Source: JANNOG01 sp050329415 (lineage in GTDB: Bacteria > Actinomycetota > Actinomycetes > Actinomycetales > JBBAYJ01). Taken from it: a stretch of DNA of 64,000 nucleotides. The stretch spans positions 1 to 64,000 of the forward strand of contig JBHJOS010000011.1 of assembly GCA_050329415.1 (NCBI GenBank). The letters run 5' to 3'. Made by a program: the position numbers and the translations under genes. Each line of letters opens with the position of its first letter. Position 1 is the stretch's first letter. Positions 63,468 to 64,000 of the stretch are shown here, piece by piece. The notes beneath the pieces are model-generated. The model had not been told where the DNA came from and did no database searches. It saw only the letters and a program-made list of their open reading frames with translations.

Positions 63468-64000
63468 TCAGACCCGCCGCAGCACCGCGGTCACGCGGCC
63501 GAGGACGGTCGCCTCGTCGGCGGGGATGGGGTCGAAGGCGGGGTTCGCCGGCAGCAGCCACACCCGGCCGTCCCGGCGCCGGAACGTCTTGACGGTCGCC
63601 TCGCCGTCGATCATCGCGGCGACGACCTCACCGTTCTCTGCCGTCGGCTGCTGCCGGACCACGACCCAGTCACCGTCGCAGATGGCAGCATCGATCATCG
63701 AGTCACCGGCCACCTTGAGCAGGAACAGGGTGCCGTCGCCGACCAGGGTGCGAGGGAGCGGGAAGACGTCCTCGACCACCTCCTCGGCGAGGACGGGCAC
63801 GCCCGCGGCGATCCGGCCGACCACGGGCACGTAGGTGGGCTCGGGCAGCGCGGTCACGTCGTCGTCGACCCGGGCGCCGGGCATCCCGGGCACGTGGTCG
63901 CGCCGCGGCGTGCGGGCGGCGTCGGGGGAGACGACCTCGATGGCGCGGGGGCGGTGCGGGTCGCGCCGCAGGTAGCCCTTGCGCTCCAGAGCGCTGAGCT
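63468..64000 (-). CDS. lexA: LexA repressor (5' end beyond the window)
   Basis: LexA represses SOS genes and cleaves itself when RecA filaments form. The visible C-terminal 176 residues contain the end of the winged-helix domain ([20 protein letters not shown]), the cleavage site in [15 protein letters not shown] (Ala-Gly), the catalytic Ser in [15 protein letters not shown] and the catalytic Lys in [12 protein letters not shown]. The frame stays open to the window edge; an internal ATG at 63893 is not the start. It converges with dinG (4-bp gap). Its likely target here is the box at 45141-45156. Confidence 0.95.
   Translation of the reverse strand, partial: LSALERKGYLRRDPHRPRAIEVVSPDAARTPRRDHVPGMPGARVDDDVTALPEPTYVPVVGRIAAGVPVLAEEVVEDVFPLPRTLVGDGTLFLLKVAGDSMIDAAICDGDWVVVRQQPTAENGEVVAAMIDGEATVKTFRRRDGRVWLLPANPAFDPIPADEATVLGRVTAVLRRV

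Overview
The window is a very GC-rich (about three quarters G+C by eye), densely packed chromosomal segment of an actinobacterium. The evidence is conserved gene order: thyX-dapA-rnj-ftsK, rimO-pgsA-cinA-clgR, recA-recX-gluDCBA, miaB-(extradiol-like)-miaA-dapF-hflX-dinG-lexA all follow the order familiar from Mycobacterium and Micrococcales. Heavy GTG start use, GTGA/ATGA stop-start overlaps, a ctaC-ctaD-ctaF oxidase block, a ThyX thymidylate synthase and a mycobacterial-type SOS box agree. I cannot name a genus. I see no prophage, insertion sequence, tRNA, rRNA or CRISPR array.

Layout. (1) 1-14.2 kb: a minus-strand corrinoid operon (FAD oxidoreductase, S51 peptidase, PhnP-like/CobU fusion, CobT, CobS), an atypical Ser/Thr kinase, the 2-oxoacid dehydrogenase subunits sucB and lpd, aminopeptidase A, and a second CobT that appears to lack the catalytic glutamate. 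(2) 14.2-22.5 kb: small conserved proteins, glycerate kinase, ErpA, four consecutive hairpins, Aat, cytochrome oxidase ctaC-D-F, a HAD phosphatase and an F420-type oxidoreductase. (3) 22.7-32.7 kb: thyX, dapA, rnj, ftsK, a NYN protein, rimO, pgsA, cinA, clgR. (4) 32.7-45.3 kb: MFS exporter, two tandem ribbon-helix-helix antitoxins with one MazF-like toxin, Nei2 glycosylase, Lhr helicase, DUF3046, App1-family protein, and an ABC-2 transporter whose second permease has a one-base frameshift. (5) 45.3-53.4 kb: recA-recX with an unusually informative promoter region, a GluABCD-type amino-acid importer, and a two-component system convergent with a TAXI lipoprotein. (6) 53.4-64 kb: tRNA modification (miaB, miaA), lysine biosynthesis (dapF), an rRNA-methylase-like enzyme, a Ca2+/cation antiporter, hflX, a deacetylase remnant, dinG and the 3' part of lexA.

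How it works together. The cobamide genes supply nucleotide-loop assembly and corrinoid salvage. DapA and DapF serve lysine/peptidoglycan synthesis. RecA, RecX and LexA are the SOS core, flanked by repair helicases (Lhr, DinG) and Nei2. RimO, MiaA, MiaB, HflX, RNase J and Aat are translation, RNA and protein-turnover housekeeping.

Most notable: the recA upstream region (SOS box, a leaderless-type promoter reading into a 32-codon open frame, and a second promoter with exact PafBC-type spacing); the tandem antitoxins with a helically phased operator; the divergent CobT with a Pro/Asp minisatellite; a family of intergenic motif pairs spaced 42-43 bp; the hairpin cluster after erpA; and a histidine kinase open frame running 375 nt antisense into the TAXI gene.
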